Part shown: in pieces, positions 1-12,398 of the stretch | Layout of the letters: each line of letters opens with the position of its first letter | How positions within the stretch are numbered: position 1 is the first letter of the stretch | Assembly: GCA_947462335.1 (NCBI GenBank) | Contig: OX381707.1 | Location: forward strand, 14,723,418 to 14,787,417 | Length of the DNA: 64,000 nucleotides | Origin: Harmothoe impar | Lineage: Eukaryota > Annelida > Polychaeta > Phyllodocida > Polynoidae | Direction: 5' to 3' | Notes under the pieces: model-generated | The model's input: only the letters and a program-made list of their open reading frames with translations | What the model was told of the DNA's origin: nothing | Databases searched by the model: none | Program-made: the position numbers and the translations under genes

Positions 1-33
1 CTACGCTCCCAGAGGTATCAGAACAAGTACCGG

Positions 34-776
34 TGTTGTGCCGCATTATGACTGCGCACCGCGTCTTGACCGAGCAACGCGTTATGACCGCGACAAACTG
101 CCGCATATTGACCGCGAGCACCTCTATCATCATTGTTAAAGTTAGAAATGCAGTCTCCTATTTGTAAATGACACCTGAGGTCAAATTAGATGACCATGGA
201 GCCAAAATAGGGGTCAAAATTGGATTTGGGGTCAAATTGGATTTGGGGTCAAAATGGGATTTGGTGTTAAATCGACTTTGGGGTCAAAATCGCCTTTGGG
301 GTCAAAATTGGTTTTGGTGTCAAAATTTGCTTGGTGTCATATGTACTTTGACCAGTATCAAATCGACATTGCGGTCGAAATCGACTTTGGGGTCAAAATT
401 GGTGTTGGTGCCAATATTGGTTTTGGTGTCAAAATTGGTTTGGTGTGAAATGGACTTTGGGGCCATAATCAACTTTGGGGTCAAAATCGGTTGTGGTGTC
501 AAAATTGGTTTTCATGTCAAAATCGACTTTGGGGTGAAAATTAACTTTGGGGTCAAAATTGGTTCAGGGGTCAAAATTGGTTTGGTTGTCAAAACCGACT
601 TTGGAGCGAAAACCTACTTTGGAGTCAAATCGTTTTTTGATTCAAAATCTACATTGCCTTCAAAAAATCAGGTAATCATGGTCATAACACTGTGCGTCGT
701 CAACACGCCGCAGTTGGTCGCAGTCATAACGCGGTGCGGTCAAAACGCGGTGCATGGTCAAAACGCGGCACAACAA
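34..776. mobile_element. Inverted-repeat-bounded segment containing a minisatellite
   Basis: Bases ~34-112 (gttgtgccgcattatgactg onward) are the inverted counterpart of ~697-776 (ending aacgcggcacaacaac). Between the ~80 bp arms lies an array of ~18 bp units. The arrangement resembles a non-autonomous element with long terminal inverted repeats. No clear target duplication was found. Confidence 0.55.
178..655 (+). repeat. ~18 bp minisatellite (tttggggtcaaaattgg-type)
   Basis: About 25 degenerate copies of a ggggtcaaaat(c/t)g unit. Because 18 is a multiple of three, it creates a spurious ORF (168-878) with FGVKIG-like repeats. I do not consider that a gene. Confidence 0.85.
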
Positions 777-1203
777 CCCCCCTGCCATTTACCCCCTGGA
801 CATTTAACCCCTAGGACTTTTACCCCCCTGGACATCTATCCCCTGGACTTTTACCCCCTTAGGACTTTTACCCCCTAGGACATCCACCCTCTAGGACATC
901 TACCCCCTTGGACCTTTACCCTCTAGGACTTCTACCCCTCCACATGATGTGACTCAAACATATGGGCATCTGGAGGGGGTGGATGTCAGGGGAAGAAGTC
1001 CTAGAGTGTAAAAGTCGAAGGGGGTAGATGTTCAAGGGGGTGGATGTCCTAGGGGATGAAAGTCCTAAGGGAGTAAAGGTCCAGGGGGTAGATGTCCAGG
1101 AGGGTAAAAGTCCTAGGGGGTAGAAGTCCTAGGGGGTAGATGTCCAGGGGTAAATGGCTGGGGGTAGATGTCCGGGGGGTAAATGTCCAGCTGGTAGAAG
1201 TCC
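777..1203. repeat. Two satellite arrays in opposite orientation
   Basis: 777-935 is made of units such as ccccctggacatttacccc and ccctaggacttttacccc. After a ~50 bp centre, 985-1203 carries the reverse complement (gggggtagatgtccagg, taaaagtcctaggggg). The result is a very long imperfect palindrome that could fold back. Confidence 0.8.
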
Positions 1204-3714
1204 TAGAACCCTCCCAGAGCAAAGGCAAAGTCCCATGAGTTTGCTGGTGTCAGTGTAAACACAGAGATCGCAGAAACAAGTTTACTCCAGTTCCAACGCT
1301 ATAGGTAGAATGAATGGTGAGGTCGGGGGGAGGGGGTTACAGAGGTAGGGCCTACATCACGTGCTGATACCTGACCCCGGTGTACTTACCTCACAGACAC
1401 GTGACTACCTGCACGTGCTCCCTACTTGGGTTAACCCTCTAAGGGCAGCATAGTGCTAAAATAATTATGCATTGTGATGCAAGGATGCAGCCTTGGTTAA
1501 CAACGCCCTAGTTCTGCATCCAAGCATACATTCCAAAATGGTCGGCATAATGCATGAAATCAGTTGATAATAGAGGAGGCGGCTTTCACGCTATATGACA
1601 GTAACAGGCCATCTACGTTAAAACACTTTGCGACCTTGAAGGATTTTAGCTGAGAATTGGATGTGGATATTTAGAACACACCTAGTTAAATACCTCGTCC
1701 ATGACAACCAGTGTAGGTTATCTGACAGCTACTTGATGGCATCGGGGATCAAGCATTTCGGTCTGTGCAGCGGAACATAAACTATGGTCAATTCTCATGA
1801 AATGGGGTCAGACGGAGAGATGTATACGTGCCACTAATCCCATTATATCAATATTAAAAAAGAATAACGATATTGCTTCAAAGTTAGCTACACCGTCATA
1901 ATTGTCTCAGTGTCATGTAAAAATTAATCAGTTACACTATTGGGTATTGAACACCAAAGGGCAAACTAATGACATTAGTATATTGCAAATATTGCCGGTC
2001 TTGAGTATACAAAACACACTTTATTGCCTTTTTGACCTCTTTTTGCACTTAATATCTCTCCTAGAAATGTGTTGTCCTGTGTAGTTTTGTAGCATTTTAA
2101 TATCTCAGTTATTATTATTTGTCCAAAGAATTGTCTGCAAGAAATATCCATGGTATATGCGTAGTGTAATGAAGCATCGTTCTTGTAAATAACCTTGTAT
2201 ATACAATTTTTACATTGTCAATTGCTACATTAATTTATCTTATAGATATCATTATCTTTATATAAGGAAAGTACAGGAAAAGATCTATGTATATAATTGA
2301 TGTAAATATTATAGGTATACAGTATATGACTTTGATAATTGTATTTCTGTATATCTAAATAACAAAGTATTTATTTATGCTTGATCACTGAGGTGACCGA
2401 CAGAAACTAGTTTACTAGAATGCAGCCTATTTGGCAAAAATCATAATGGTTCCATGACCTTGCCTATGGTGATACATTGTGAGCTATGCAATTATGGGTA
2501 ATTTGGAAACTATAGCGACACAGAATTATTATAATTGTACGATACTGTTAAATCTTGCGCAAATGATTTTTTGAAGCTTGAACTTGAATCGCCGTTTAAA
2601 TATTATTGTTACAAGGCATTGCTTATAAACGCTGGATATGATTTATAAAGGCACCTTTATAGTCAATTCCCTGCAGCAATATGGCTTTTCACACTAATAT
2701 ACACTTAAACATTCCCAGAATTAAGTAAAATATGGGGACTGAAAATATGTGACAGTAATAGTCTTCACTGAATGACACCCTTGGGTGAGAGTTGGCCATG
2801 TTATATTTGTCTCGTATAAATGATTACCCAGAAGGCGACAGCACACAGGGATTAATGAACTCAAGGAATTCCAGAACTCACATAGGGTTATTACATACTG
2901 AAATAATCACTGGTAATAACACCAACTGTTTTTGACAAAACATGTTTGCGCCATGGTGTCTCATTAGTAGCAACTCCACATGGACTTTATTCTGTACTAA
3001 ACCCCGTAACCTCAGACTCCACTAGGGTGACACAGGTACCTGTGAAACGTGGCATTCTTTTCGATGCTTTGCTCTGACACATTTCGCGATATTTCATCAC
3101 ATTTTACTATATTTTGCTGCATTTCACGGCAGTGTCGCCATGAGTATCATTCTGCTCCTGGTAATACTCAGGGTGTTACTGCATGCCGCAAAATGTCGCA
3201 AAATGTGCAAAACTTTAGAAAGATTGCCACTACCTGTGTTGCCTTATCAGAGTCTGGGCTATAGGGCTGCCCTCCTACATCATTGCAACCAGGGGCACTG
3301 GATATTTCCACACCATCGTAGGCAAGTATTCCATGGTCAAAATTACAACTTAATTGTGGGACCTAGATTGTTTAATTTACTGTTCCCATGGTACTCTACC
3401 AATCGCCATATTGTTGCCTCCATCCTATATGTGGCCTAGCTGTTTGCCCAGTGCCCCTGGTTGCAATGATACACAGGGAAGGAGGATGCATATTTGGGGG
3501 AGAAATAGTTGGATCCTAATCAAAAGTAGAACATATTCTGAGACAGAAAATGTATACGCTCATAGTTAAATCTTAAAAAATTTAAATAATTTAAAACTCC
3601 ACCCTATGCAAAGGTTCAAAGTAGCCGGTCAGAATCGGGCTAGAACGATTTGGGCCCTTGTAGGGGAGGGATGCTGTATTTCTCAACCTAACCAACTAGT
3701 AGGTAATGTTACTA
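1204..3714. other. AT-rich intergenic stretch
   Basis: I see no gene. A fragment with ttaaccct near 1430 resembles the end of the MITE at 12057-12398. The rest is AT-rich with many short stops in all frames. Confidence 0.5.
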
Positions 3715-3815
3715 TGTGTATGTATACTATTTGGGCCGGTCAGAATCGGTCAGAATCGGGCTTAACGGCCGGTCAGAATCGAGCTGGTCAGAATCGGACT
3801 TGTATCACTCTCATA
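3715..3815 (+). repeat. Cluster of ggtcagaatcgggc motifs
   Basis: Four or more copies of gg(t/c)cagaatcggg. The same motif recurs at 4540-4650, 4798-4835 and 5370-5415, linking these as one local repeat family. Confidence 0.7.
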
Positions 3816-3904
3816 AGACATAGCCAAATGTTTAAAGCACAGCTTTCATCCAGAGGTTTCGTCCAGAGCTTTGCTGTCTGGGTGTGCAATCCACCTGGAC
3901 AATT

Positions 3905-4078
3905 CAGCTATATATAAGGGCTGCGTGAATCGTTCACTGCTTTATGTAAGGGTTGAATAAATCTTTCACTGCTATATATATATCAGGGCTGCATGAATCG
4001 TCCACTGCTTTATGTAAGGGTTGAATGAATCTTTCACTGCTATATAAGGGCTGCATGAATCGTTCACTGCTTTACTTA
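3905..4078 (+). repeat. ~70 bp tandem repeat (gctgcatgaatcgttcactgc)
   Basis: Two and a half copies of a unit made of two related ~36 bp halves (gggctgcatgaatcgtccac / gggttgaatgaatctttcac). The ORF beginning at 4025 arises partly from this repeat and is not convincing as a gene. Confidence 0.75.
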
Positions 4079-4539
4079 CGCAATATCAAGCATGAATTGT
4101 TCAAACTTGAGAAATGCCCGCCTGGTGTCCAGAGCCCCCAGGAGACCCTGTCCCTCTCATCCGGCTCAGAGAGACTTTCTCTACATGTAATGGTGGGTGG
4201 TGAGGTATTGAACCAACTAATTGACCCTGTATTCCCTCAAGTCAAGTGTTATGTATGTGGGAATTATTTGGTTAACAATCCTATTAGTGCATATAATTAG
4301 ATTTAGGATTCTTTAATATTTTCTAGATTCTTTTAGAATGTATCCAAAACATGGTACAGAGCTTCATGGAAGAAAAAGCTCATCCAACTTTGCAGTTAGA
4401 TTACGCAACCCCCTTAGGGGGGTAGAGTAAATTCCCCCCAGGCCATGTTCCTTCATGTCTTGGTATCCATAATAACCATTATTTTGATACAGTTTTTGTG
4501 ACCAAATTTAAACTAGAGAGAATTGAATGTACCTTGTCT

Positions 4540-4650
4540 TACATCCGGTCAGAATCAGGCTACCACCCAGTCAGAATCGGGCTACCACCCAGTCAGAATC
4601 GGGCTACCACCCAGTCAGAATCGGGCTACCACCCAGTCAGAATCGGGCTG
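4540..4650 (+). repeat. 22 bp tandem repeat
   Basis: About five near-perfect copies of ctaccacccagtcagaatcggg. Confidence 0.9.
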
Positions 4651-4660
4651 ACAGAGTGCA

Positions 4661-4863
4661 TGTACATTAAAGCATTATGTGGTCCTAAAAGGGTTGACTA
4701 TCTGTACATGGGTAGGTACATGGGATGTATGAACATAAGGTGTAGGTACATGGGGTGTATAGGTACATGGGGTGTAAGTAAACTGGGTGTAGGTACATGG
4801 TCAGAATTCGGCCAGTCAAAATCGGGCCGGTCAGAATCAGACTTGTATCACTCTCATAAGACG
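4661..4863 (+). repeat. Duplicated segment, left copy
   Basis: About 200 bp from tgtacattaaagca to ctctcataagac, repeated at 5235-5436. The CACTG MITE copy A lies between the two copies. Confidence 0.8.
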
Positions 4864-4867
4864 TCTA

Positions 4868-5226
4868 CACTGATATTCCTAGGCTCCCTATACGCCCAAC
4901 CTCTCAGTCACTAGTGCCTAACCTAGTTAGTCATTTTTTGGATCCCTATACGCCCAACATAGGTCAGTTATTATTGTCAAGTTGGTCAGGACTGACCAAC
5001 CCACCTTAGTCTTTTTATTTCCAGGGGGAGCCACTGAGTGGTCATGACAGGTGGCCCCAACTAGTGGTATACACATACAACACACCAATGATGAACCTAG
5101 GTTAGCCACTACTGACTGACCCCTCAGTCATTTTTGAATATAACTTTGCCATTATGACTAACACTCATATGACCAACCTAGCATAGTCTGAACTGACTAA
5201 CCCTTTCAATCTATGGATTTTCAGTG
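4868..5226. mobile_element. CACTG-end MITE, copy A
   Basis: 359 bp with ends CACTGA...TCAGTG, flanked by TA on both sides. The interior is shared with copies B, C and D (for example ccaggggagccact and actgactgacccctcagtca). The terminal CACTG and 2 bp duplication suggest a non-autonomous CACTA/EnSpm-like family; that assignment is inference because no transposase is present. Confidence 0.8.
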
Positions 5227-5234
5227 TACATGGA

Positions 5235-5436
5235 TGTACATTAAATCACTATGCGGCCCTAAAAGGGTTAACTATCCATACATGGGTAGGTACATGGGAA
5301 CATGTACATAAGGTGTAGGTACATTGGGTGTATATGTATATTGGGTGTAAGTAAACTGGGTGTAAGTACATGGTCAGAATCGGGCCAGTCAAAACTCGGG
5401 CAGGTCAGAATCGGACTTGTACCACTCTCATAAGAC
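5235..5436 (+). repeat. Duplicated segment, right copy
   Basis: Tandem counterpart of 4661-4863 with scattered substitutions. It also contains the ggtcagaatcggg motif. Confidence 0.8.
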
Positions 5437-6061
5437 ATAGCCATATATCGTTTCAAAGTGAGTCAACAATACTGGACGATTCACAAATGCTTAGCCTATT
5501 TGGCCATAGTGTGATCATTTCCCATTGAGAAATGGGCCCCAGGAGTCAGGTGCCAATGCGTATCACACCAACAGTGAATCTCCCAAATGTGGAGCAAGTC
5601 TCCTGGAAAATTAGAAATTATTTATATTGGATACCTATTCTTTTCCTTTATACTTAAGATTATAGGGATCAAGATTACAATGCCTGGACTATGTCTGAAA
5701 GTAGGCAGAACTCTAGAGCAGTTAAATTGACCATTGTGGGAGCCATTCTAACACTTGGTGGCTTAGGGTGGAAGTGTTTATAGGGGGAATGGTGAAGAAA
5801 GTTTGGAACTAGTTGGTCACGACTCCAGACAACCTTCACTCCCTAAACTCTATGAGCCTGTCCTGAATACGAATTACACACAGCCGGATCAGGTCTCCTG
5901 TAGCTCCCAGTAAACACATGTCCTACTCAAGAAGCACAGATTGAAATACAGATATATTATATCGAACACAAAGTGCAGTCACGACTGGTCCAGTCAATAC
6001 AACTTGGAGCTAGTGTCATGTATGGAGGCACAATGAGGCACAATCTCCACACCTCTCACTG
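5437..6061. other. Intergenic; partial old dispersed repeat
   Basis: No gene is visible. A portion around 5540-5720 (ctcctggaaaattagaaatta) is a diverged match to ~9340-9480 (tcctctggaaaattagcaatt). Confidence 0.45.
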
Positions 6062-6434
6062 CACTGATATCCATAGGCTCCTTATAGATATGACCAATCT
6101 CTCAGTCACTAGTGCCTAACCTAGTTAGTCATTTGTTGGCTCCTTATATGACCAACCTTGGTAAGTTATTATTGTCAGGTTGGTCAGTACTGACCAACCC
6201 ACCTTAGTCTTTTAATTTCCAGGGGGAGCCACTAAGTGGTCATCAAAGTATCTTACAAATGGCACCAACTAGTGGTTTACAAATACAACACACCAATGAT
6301 AAACCTAGGTTAGCCATTAGTGACTGACCCCTCAGTCATTTCTGAATATAACTTTGCCATTATGACTAACACACATATGATGAACCTAGGATAGTCTGTA
6401 CTGACTAACCCTTTTAACCTATGGATTTTCAGTG
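6062..6434. mobile_element. CACTG-end MITE, copy B
   Basis: 373 bp with ends CACTGA...TCAGTG, flanked by TG on both sides. It is collinear with copies A, C and D. Confidence 0.8.
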
Positions 6435-6439
6435 TGGAG

Positions 6440-6660
6440 GGCCCTGATGGAGGTTACCAGCATCAGGGTGGGTGGGAACAGAACACCATTTCCAGCGGCA
6501 CTCATCTATTTCAATGGCTTCTGACCACTCGCTCGCCTCAGGACAGATTATAGTCTCTTCCATGCCACCAACTAGCACAAATTGAAAAGTCACTTTTGAT
6601 TGGTTAGGAGCTACATTCAAGCAGCAAATTCATCTGTCTCTCATCAGATGACACCTATTT
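6440..6660. repeat. Dispersed repeat K, copy 1
   Basis: Diverged match to 10750-10970 and to 17375-17433 plus 17779-17970. Shared landmarks are ggtgggtggga, gcctcaggacaaatt and cacctctgattggtcagaagc. All copies carry stops and indels, so it is not coding. Confidence 0.6.
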
Positions 6661-7087
6661 TAATGTGCTGTGCCTCAGACGGTCACTAGCCCATATTATC
6701 TGCTATTGCCTTAATAGACATAGTAGTGAAAATAAAGAAGTTGTTGCATGGTAATATGGAAAATTCCTGCAATGTTTTCCTCGTTTTCCCTCTGGACTTA
6801 CTCTCTCTGATGCTAGAAGACAGAATTTGTAAAATATAAAATGCTGACAAAAAGAATAGCCTATATAACACTGAAAGGAGGGCAGTGCTCTAGGAAATAT
6901 GGAGCTTAGCGGCAGTGGCTATAACCATGGGGTTCCGGAGGGATATAGCCAGCTTTACAAATTGATGCTGTTAGGGCTGCGGAAGTCAGCCTGGAGCAAG
7001 GGAAACAGGGAAAATGCCGTGTGATCAGATAGAATGATATATGAGTGAGGCATATAAGGACAGTCTGTCCAAAATAGATTGTAGAGG

Positions 7088-7115
7088 CTCGAACTGTCTG
7101 TGGGGACAGTTCGAG
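7088..7115. other. Perfect 11 bp hairpin
   Basis: ctcgaactgtc and gacagttcgag flank a 6-base loop. There is no following T-run or gene that would explain it. Confidence 0.6.
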
Positions 7116-7319
7116 AGCAAGTGTATGCTACAGCAATATGATCAGAAATAATCACATTTTCTGAATGAGATATTCAGTTTTGAAACATCAAATTTATGCT
7201 GTGCTTAGCTCTATATGTTGGTACCGTTGTCAAATATAGACTGTCATTCAACCCATGGATATTTTAAAAAGTTTGAGAGCTATTCAAAACTTTTTGAAAT
7301 TGTCACAGTTGCCATTTTG

Positions 7320-7409
7320 ACTCTTAGCCAAGTAGACGTCACGTCACTGAGTGGCCAAGTAGAACGTCATCTCTGATTGGCTAAGAGATACTCTGCCAAC
7401 TTGGCAGAG
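7320..7409. repeat. Small palindromic cluster
   Basis: ctcttagccaa pairs with ttggctaagag across ~50 bases containing two acgtca-type motifs. A separate perfect palindrome, ctctgccaacttggcagag (7391-7409), follows. This could be a degenerate MITE. Confidence 0.5.
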
Positions 7410-10009
7410 TAGATGACTAGAACTGACAGACTTGCTTCCGACCTCTGAACAGAGGGAAGAGGTGTGTTTCTCGACCTAGTCCAAAAGGTTTCCTAATTCA
7501 CCATAAAGCAATCGGTATTACCCTGGATACTATGTTAGCCACCTATTGCTAACTAAATGTTGTTTTGTACATCTGCCTTTAATCCTAATGTGGGTTACTT
7601 TGCCAATTGATTCCTTATTCCTTGACAGAATTTGTTTGTTTTGATATACACAAGCAAAATAAAGCAATTCTATATTCTATTAACAAAGGGCTGTACTATT
7701 CAGTTGTCAACCCGCTACTGGTCACATTGGGTGGCTGTATAATAGTGTAGCTGGTCTAGACTACTGTGACTATTAAAAGACAACAACTGGACACAGTTTG
7801 ATAAGCCTTTAATATAAGTTGACTTTATTGAAAAAGAACACTCTGGTATTATCTCTGTATGAACCGTCATGACAACAGGTATCTAAAATGTCAGGATATG
7901 AATAATACCGGTAGTCAACGAGTGTAACTACAGCATAGCTATTACTCAGCATGCACCGAACCTGACTGTCTTAACACAGCAGACAGTCCACCTTATATAC
8001 CACCTGTGGTGGTCACATGACTACCACTAGTAGCGTCATCTAGTGGTCAATAGTTATGAAACCAGTTATAAACCCTTAATGACAATTATTGTCGGTAACC
8101 TCGGTATGCAACCGCATATTATAAACAACGGTATATCTAACAAACCGTCGGTACTCATTAAGGAATGAATAAAAACATGTTATGAAAAATAGTAGAACCG
8201 TCTTATGTTCAATCATAACAATATATGAATAGATATACCATAATAACATAGCAGTCACAGCTGCCCGTTACAATAGTATACGGAGTCTAAAAGCAGCTAT
8301 ACCATTGAATTACCACTGTAACAAGACACAGTTCATGATGCAAATCATAATCACAAATATGATGACAACCTATTTTTTTCAGGTGGGGCTGTTAATATTC
8401 TCTGGTCAGAGTCATGTCTAAGGTAAGAGTGATAGTTAGCAGAATATTCCGAAACTCTTTCAGGCAACGTTTCTGTTATTGGCATAATATCAGTTAGTCA
8501 TCTCCAAAACTCATAGGCCTAGGCAGCTGTGGTAAAGCACGCCCCAATTGAAGGCATTTAAAACGTTTCATTTTTTACAAACACTTATCTTTATTTCTGA
8601 GTTACGGGTATGTCCAGGTACATCAAATGTCATTGTTACAGATTTTATGCTCCTCCTATTAAATTGACAATTTTCTATCAAAGTGAAATCAACTGAGCGC
8701 TAGATTCTCCCCTGACATTACCAAATGTGCACACAAGCTTGTAATTGTCAGAACCTGCCATCTCCTGTGTGAAAATAAGGAGCAAATTCTTCCAGAGGCC
8801 ACTCAAGATGGATGGGCCCTACCTTCAGCATGGAACCTCTATGCCATTACTCATGCATGCAGATAGCTGTCTTCTTCCACATGCAGCCATATAGGTGGTT
8901 ATCACTACATGCCATGCACACATAAATTGGGTAGGACCAGCCTTTTCAGAAAGGTCATGCCATATAGTATACTAGTAAAAGAGTTATTACAAAACAGAAT
9001 GCAAATTTGCATTTATATGAGGGTGTTAGGCTATATGGTATAAATCAGTGTGTATAAGATAATCAATCTATTTGTTTGGGCCAATACAGCTAGCACAATG
9101 CTGCCATCTTTCACAAACACAGGTTGTCAGTTTCCTTACAAATTATCAAAATCCTTAATCTAAAGCATATATCTTAACAGGATTGTAACACAAACAACTG
9201 CCGCATACATGCATGTTGTTGACTCAGGGGTATACATAATTTGTTAGCTGACTGCATTAAGTCTCGGCAAGGCTAGAGACCTCTCCTGGGAATCAGGACA
9301 CCAGAATCCACTTTCAAATGAATTAGACTCAAGGTCAGGAGGCTGTGAGTATCACCCTAACAGTAAATCTCACACACATTAACCAAGTCCTCTGGAAAAT
9401 TAGCAATTATGTTAATGTGGGTGTTCTTCTTCTATAGGGCACCTAAGGATTGTACTGATAGGAATAGCATGTGTTCTGGAGGCTCATTCAGAACAACTGA
9501 CTTGGTCGTAGGGAACTGGTTACGTGATGAAACTTGTTTGACGACCACTAGTAAAATTTCTTTCACAAGATAGAATAGTCAGAAAATATAATTGGACACA
9601 TTTGCATCTTTATCTAGTGTATGGTATTTATCAGTTTTGTTTAGTGTATAGTATTTTTTCTGAAATGGCCTCAATATTCATTTGACGACCACACTGGATC
9701 CATATATATGCCTTGCTCGTCACCTCCCAAATTTGCACTAATGGCATGTTTTGGCGAAAATCAAATTATGACGACTGACAAGTCCTTTCTGAAAGACCCT
9801 CCAGGACACACAGATAAGAGGCTTGTGTCTAGAACTTCTTCCAGTGAGATATCACGATATAATGAAACCTCTAAACAGCTGGTGACTTTTGTGGCCGAAA
9901 CAGTTTGGGTAGTACAAAGCCACCTTTCTTAAAATTATATATATAGCCCATTGTGGTAATCGTATGCTGCAAAGTGTAAATGCGAGTATTATTGATTGTT
10001 GATTTCATT
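7410..10009. other. Intergenic stretch without recognisable gene
   Basis: An AATAAA near 7659, inside an AT-rich 3'-end-like stretch, could be an old transcript or retroposon tail. A portion around 8740-8920 is a diverged match to ~20080-20270. No open frame of useful length or coding character was found on either strand. Confidence 0.4.
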
Positions 10010-10181
10010 TCATGAGAGTACCTTAGGTGACTCCCTGGCCTACCTACAGTAGTCACCTCGGGGAGTCACATAGTTCCCTGACTCACCTAAAGGAGTCACA
10101 TAAGGACCTGGACTCCCTACAGAGGGGAGTCATTCTGGAGGCAGCCTGGACTCCCTTTTGACGCTGTATCTTTTCTCTGTG
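10010..10181. mobile_element. Half copy of a fold-back element
   Basis: Matches the right arm of the palindromic element at 29679-29926, ending ctcccttttgacgctg...ttttctctgt. Its left arm is missing or diverged. Confidence 0.65.
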
Positions 10182-10749
10182 TAGTCTACCTGTAGCCAGC
10201 AGCAACACCGCTTCCTGGAGAGCAAAAAGTGAGAAACATGTCATCGATTTTCAGGGTCAGACCTTGCGATGTCCTCCTTAGCAACCTCTGCAGTGGGTAT
10301 ATTCTGCAATGTAAGCAGGTTAAACCTCTCACCGTTAATATCTCATATCTTCTTACAAATCCTAGTCGAAGCACCCCATGTTTGGTATCATATTAAAGCG
10401 TATGACATCCTCTTCCACATCCTACATTATATTTGTATTTACAAAGATAACTCAAGGAATACCTATACTAAAACCTCATTTCAATTTTTGATATTTATAA
10501 TTTGTTCAAATCTTTGACATCTGGCGGTGGGAGGGTAACACATGGGACCTGCCCTGTCTTGCTGTAGTCCCTAATAAAACTACATTAGCAGCACAAATTG
10601 TAAGGAAATATTTTTTTAAAGCAATATCAACCCATGCTGTTGCTAAGCGTAGTCATGGCTGGTTGAGCCATGACAACTCAGATTGAGTTTGAAGTGTCAC
10701 GTATAGGCCGAGTGGTGGCACAACCTACACCCGTTCCCCTGGAGGAGCA

Positions 10750-10970
10750 TGATTGAACTGACCGGCACCATGGTGGGTGGGATCAGACGACCCCTTCCAG
10801 CTGGACCCATCCATTTAGATGACCCCTGACCAATCTCTTGCCTCAGGACAAATTGTAGATACAGCCATGACACGAATCAGGCCAAATTGAAACGTCACCT
10901 CTGATTGGTCAGAAGCTTCATTCAAGTGGTTATCCCTTCCACCTCCCACCGTGTGCTGCACAGTTTACAA
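10750..10970. repeat. Dispersed repeat K, copy 2
   Basis: Shares ggtgggtggga, gcctcaggacaaatt and acgtcacctctgattggtca with 6440-6660. Confidence 0.6.
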
Positions 10971-12056
10971 GCTGAATGTGATATTTCAAGTCAATAACTC
11001 GATGTATAGACTAGCAACAGTGTTGATACAACTGGGTTATATATACACATACTAAGGCTGCTTGTAAATGAATTTAGAAGTCACTGTGGTGTTTCTTCGA
11101 TATAAAAACCCTGTTGTAATAGTTTTGGGCGTAACTGCCGACACATTTACTCTACAATGTGTTCGGTGGTCAATCAAAACTGCACCCCTAGGCGTTATAG
11201 TAGGGGGGGTGTTAAATCGCTAATTTTGTCGTACGGTTTCAGGGACAGGCTCAAACTATGCATTTTGGACCCAAAACTCGGGAAATCAGAAAAATATTTT
11301 TTTCGGACCCCTGTGACCCCCCCCCCCCGTACATGGGGTCCCAAGATCGGCTCAATAGTGAGAAAACAGCCGGAATTCAGCCCCCCCCCCCCCATAGCAT
11401 GCACCAATAGCCATCAGATAACTCCCTTCTTCCCTCTGCCCTCGCCTCTATATTACACTGTACTCAGAATATCAGGATCTTTGAACATCAATAGTCATTC
11501 ACAGACACCTTGGGAGTAAGACAGTTGTGTGTTTAAAAGAGGGGTGGGGGATATGGAGGGGGCCCAGACCTCCTCCCTTACCCTATACAGACATAAGAGG
11601 AGGGCTACCTCAGTCCATCTAAGAACTCCAACCATCAGACCCCTTATAATCTATATATCATACATGGCTTTACCACCTCAACAGAAAACTGATAAGGGAC
11701 CCAAAGAGACTATTACAGGTTATATTCTTGTGATTGCATGAATGTAACCCAAATCCTGGAGGGCCTTTGCTTCAATGTATTTGAATTGTCAACATATTAA
11801 AAGGAGTTAAGATCAGATAGATAATACCCTTTTCAAAGGTCTCTATATTCATTTTGAGTTACCCTACCACAGTCCCCCCCTCCATTCTATGCCTAGTACC
11901 TCACCCCATGTGTATTCATGGTCAAGATGACTGCTTCATGTTGTTACACTTATTATACATAGTAATTCTATAAAAGTTATAGCAGAGATCTAATATTAAC
12001 ATCACTAATAATCTGATACAACAATAAATAAAAACCCTGACTCTCCTCCTCCTTAA

Positions 12057-12398
12057 CCCTTTAAGGGCCGCTGCTGCCTCTGGGCAGCATCTAAAATACC
12101 CTTGAAAAACCGCTGCTGCCCTAGGGCAGCAAAATTGCTACCCTAGGGCAGCAATACTACTAAATTACAGCTCTCGCTACAGAACAAAGAATAAGAATTT
12201 TTGAATCAATCCAAAAAATATTTAACATGAATACTACGTCCCCTTGTCAGAAATGTGTAAATTCTGTCTCCATAACAATTTATTTCACTCCTTAGCCACT
12301 ATCCCAGGGAGCACATACTTGTAACATTGCATATTCCCATGGTATAAGGCCGGTGGTTAAGTCCCAAATGGCATTTTTCAAGGCCATCAGCTAAAGGG
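12057..12398. mobile_element. MITE flanked by TTAA
   Basis: Ends CCCTTTAAGGG... and ...CTAAAGGG, with TTAA directly outside both (12053-12056, 12399-12402). Internal gctgctgccctagggcagc palindromes are present. A TTAA duplication is characteristic of piggyBac or Kolobok-type transposition; no transposase is present. Confidence 0.65.

Noticed and set aside
168..878. 236-codon ORF with FGVKIG repeats
   Set aside because: It is produced by an 18 bp minisatellite whose length is a multiple of three. The same array is open in other frames, and there is no plausible promoter or non-repeat domain.
3905..4300. 91-codon ORF at 4025
   Set aside because: Its first third lies in a tandem repeat, and the rest has no recognisable domain.
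11157..11519. 120-codon ORF with poly-Pro runs
   Set aside because: Built on long C homopolymers and typical of chance frames in G/C-run repeats. The opposite strand is open as well.
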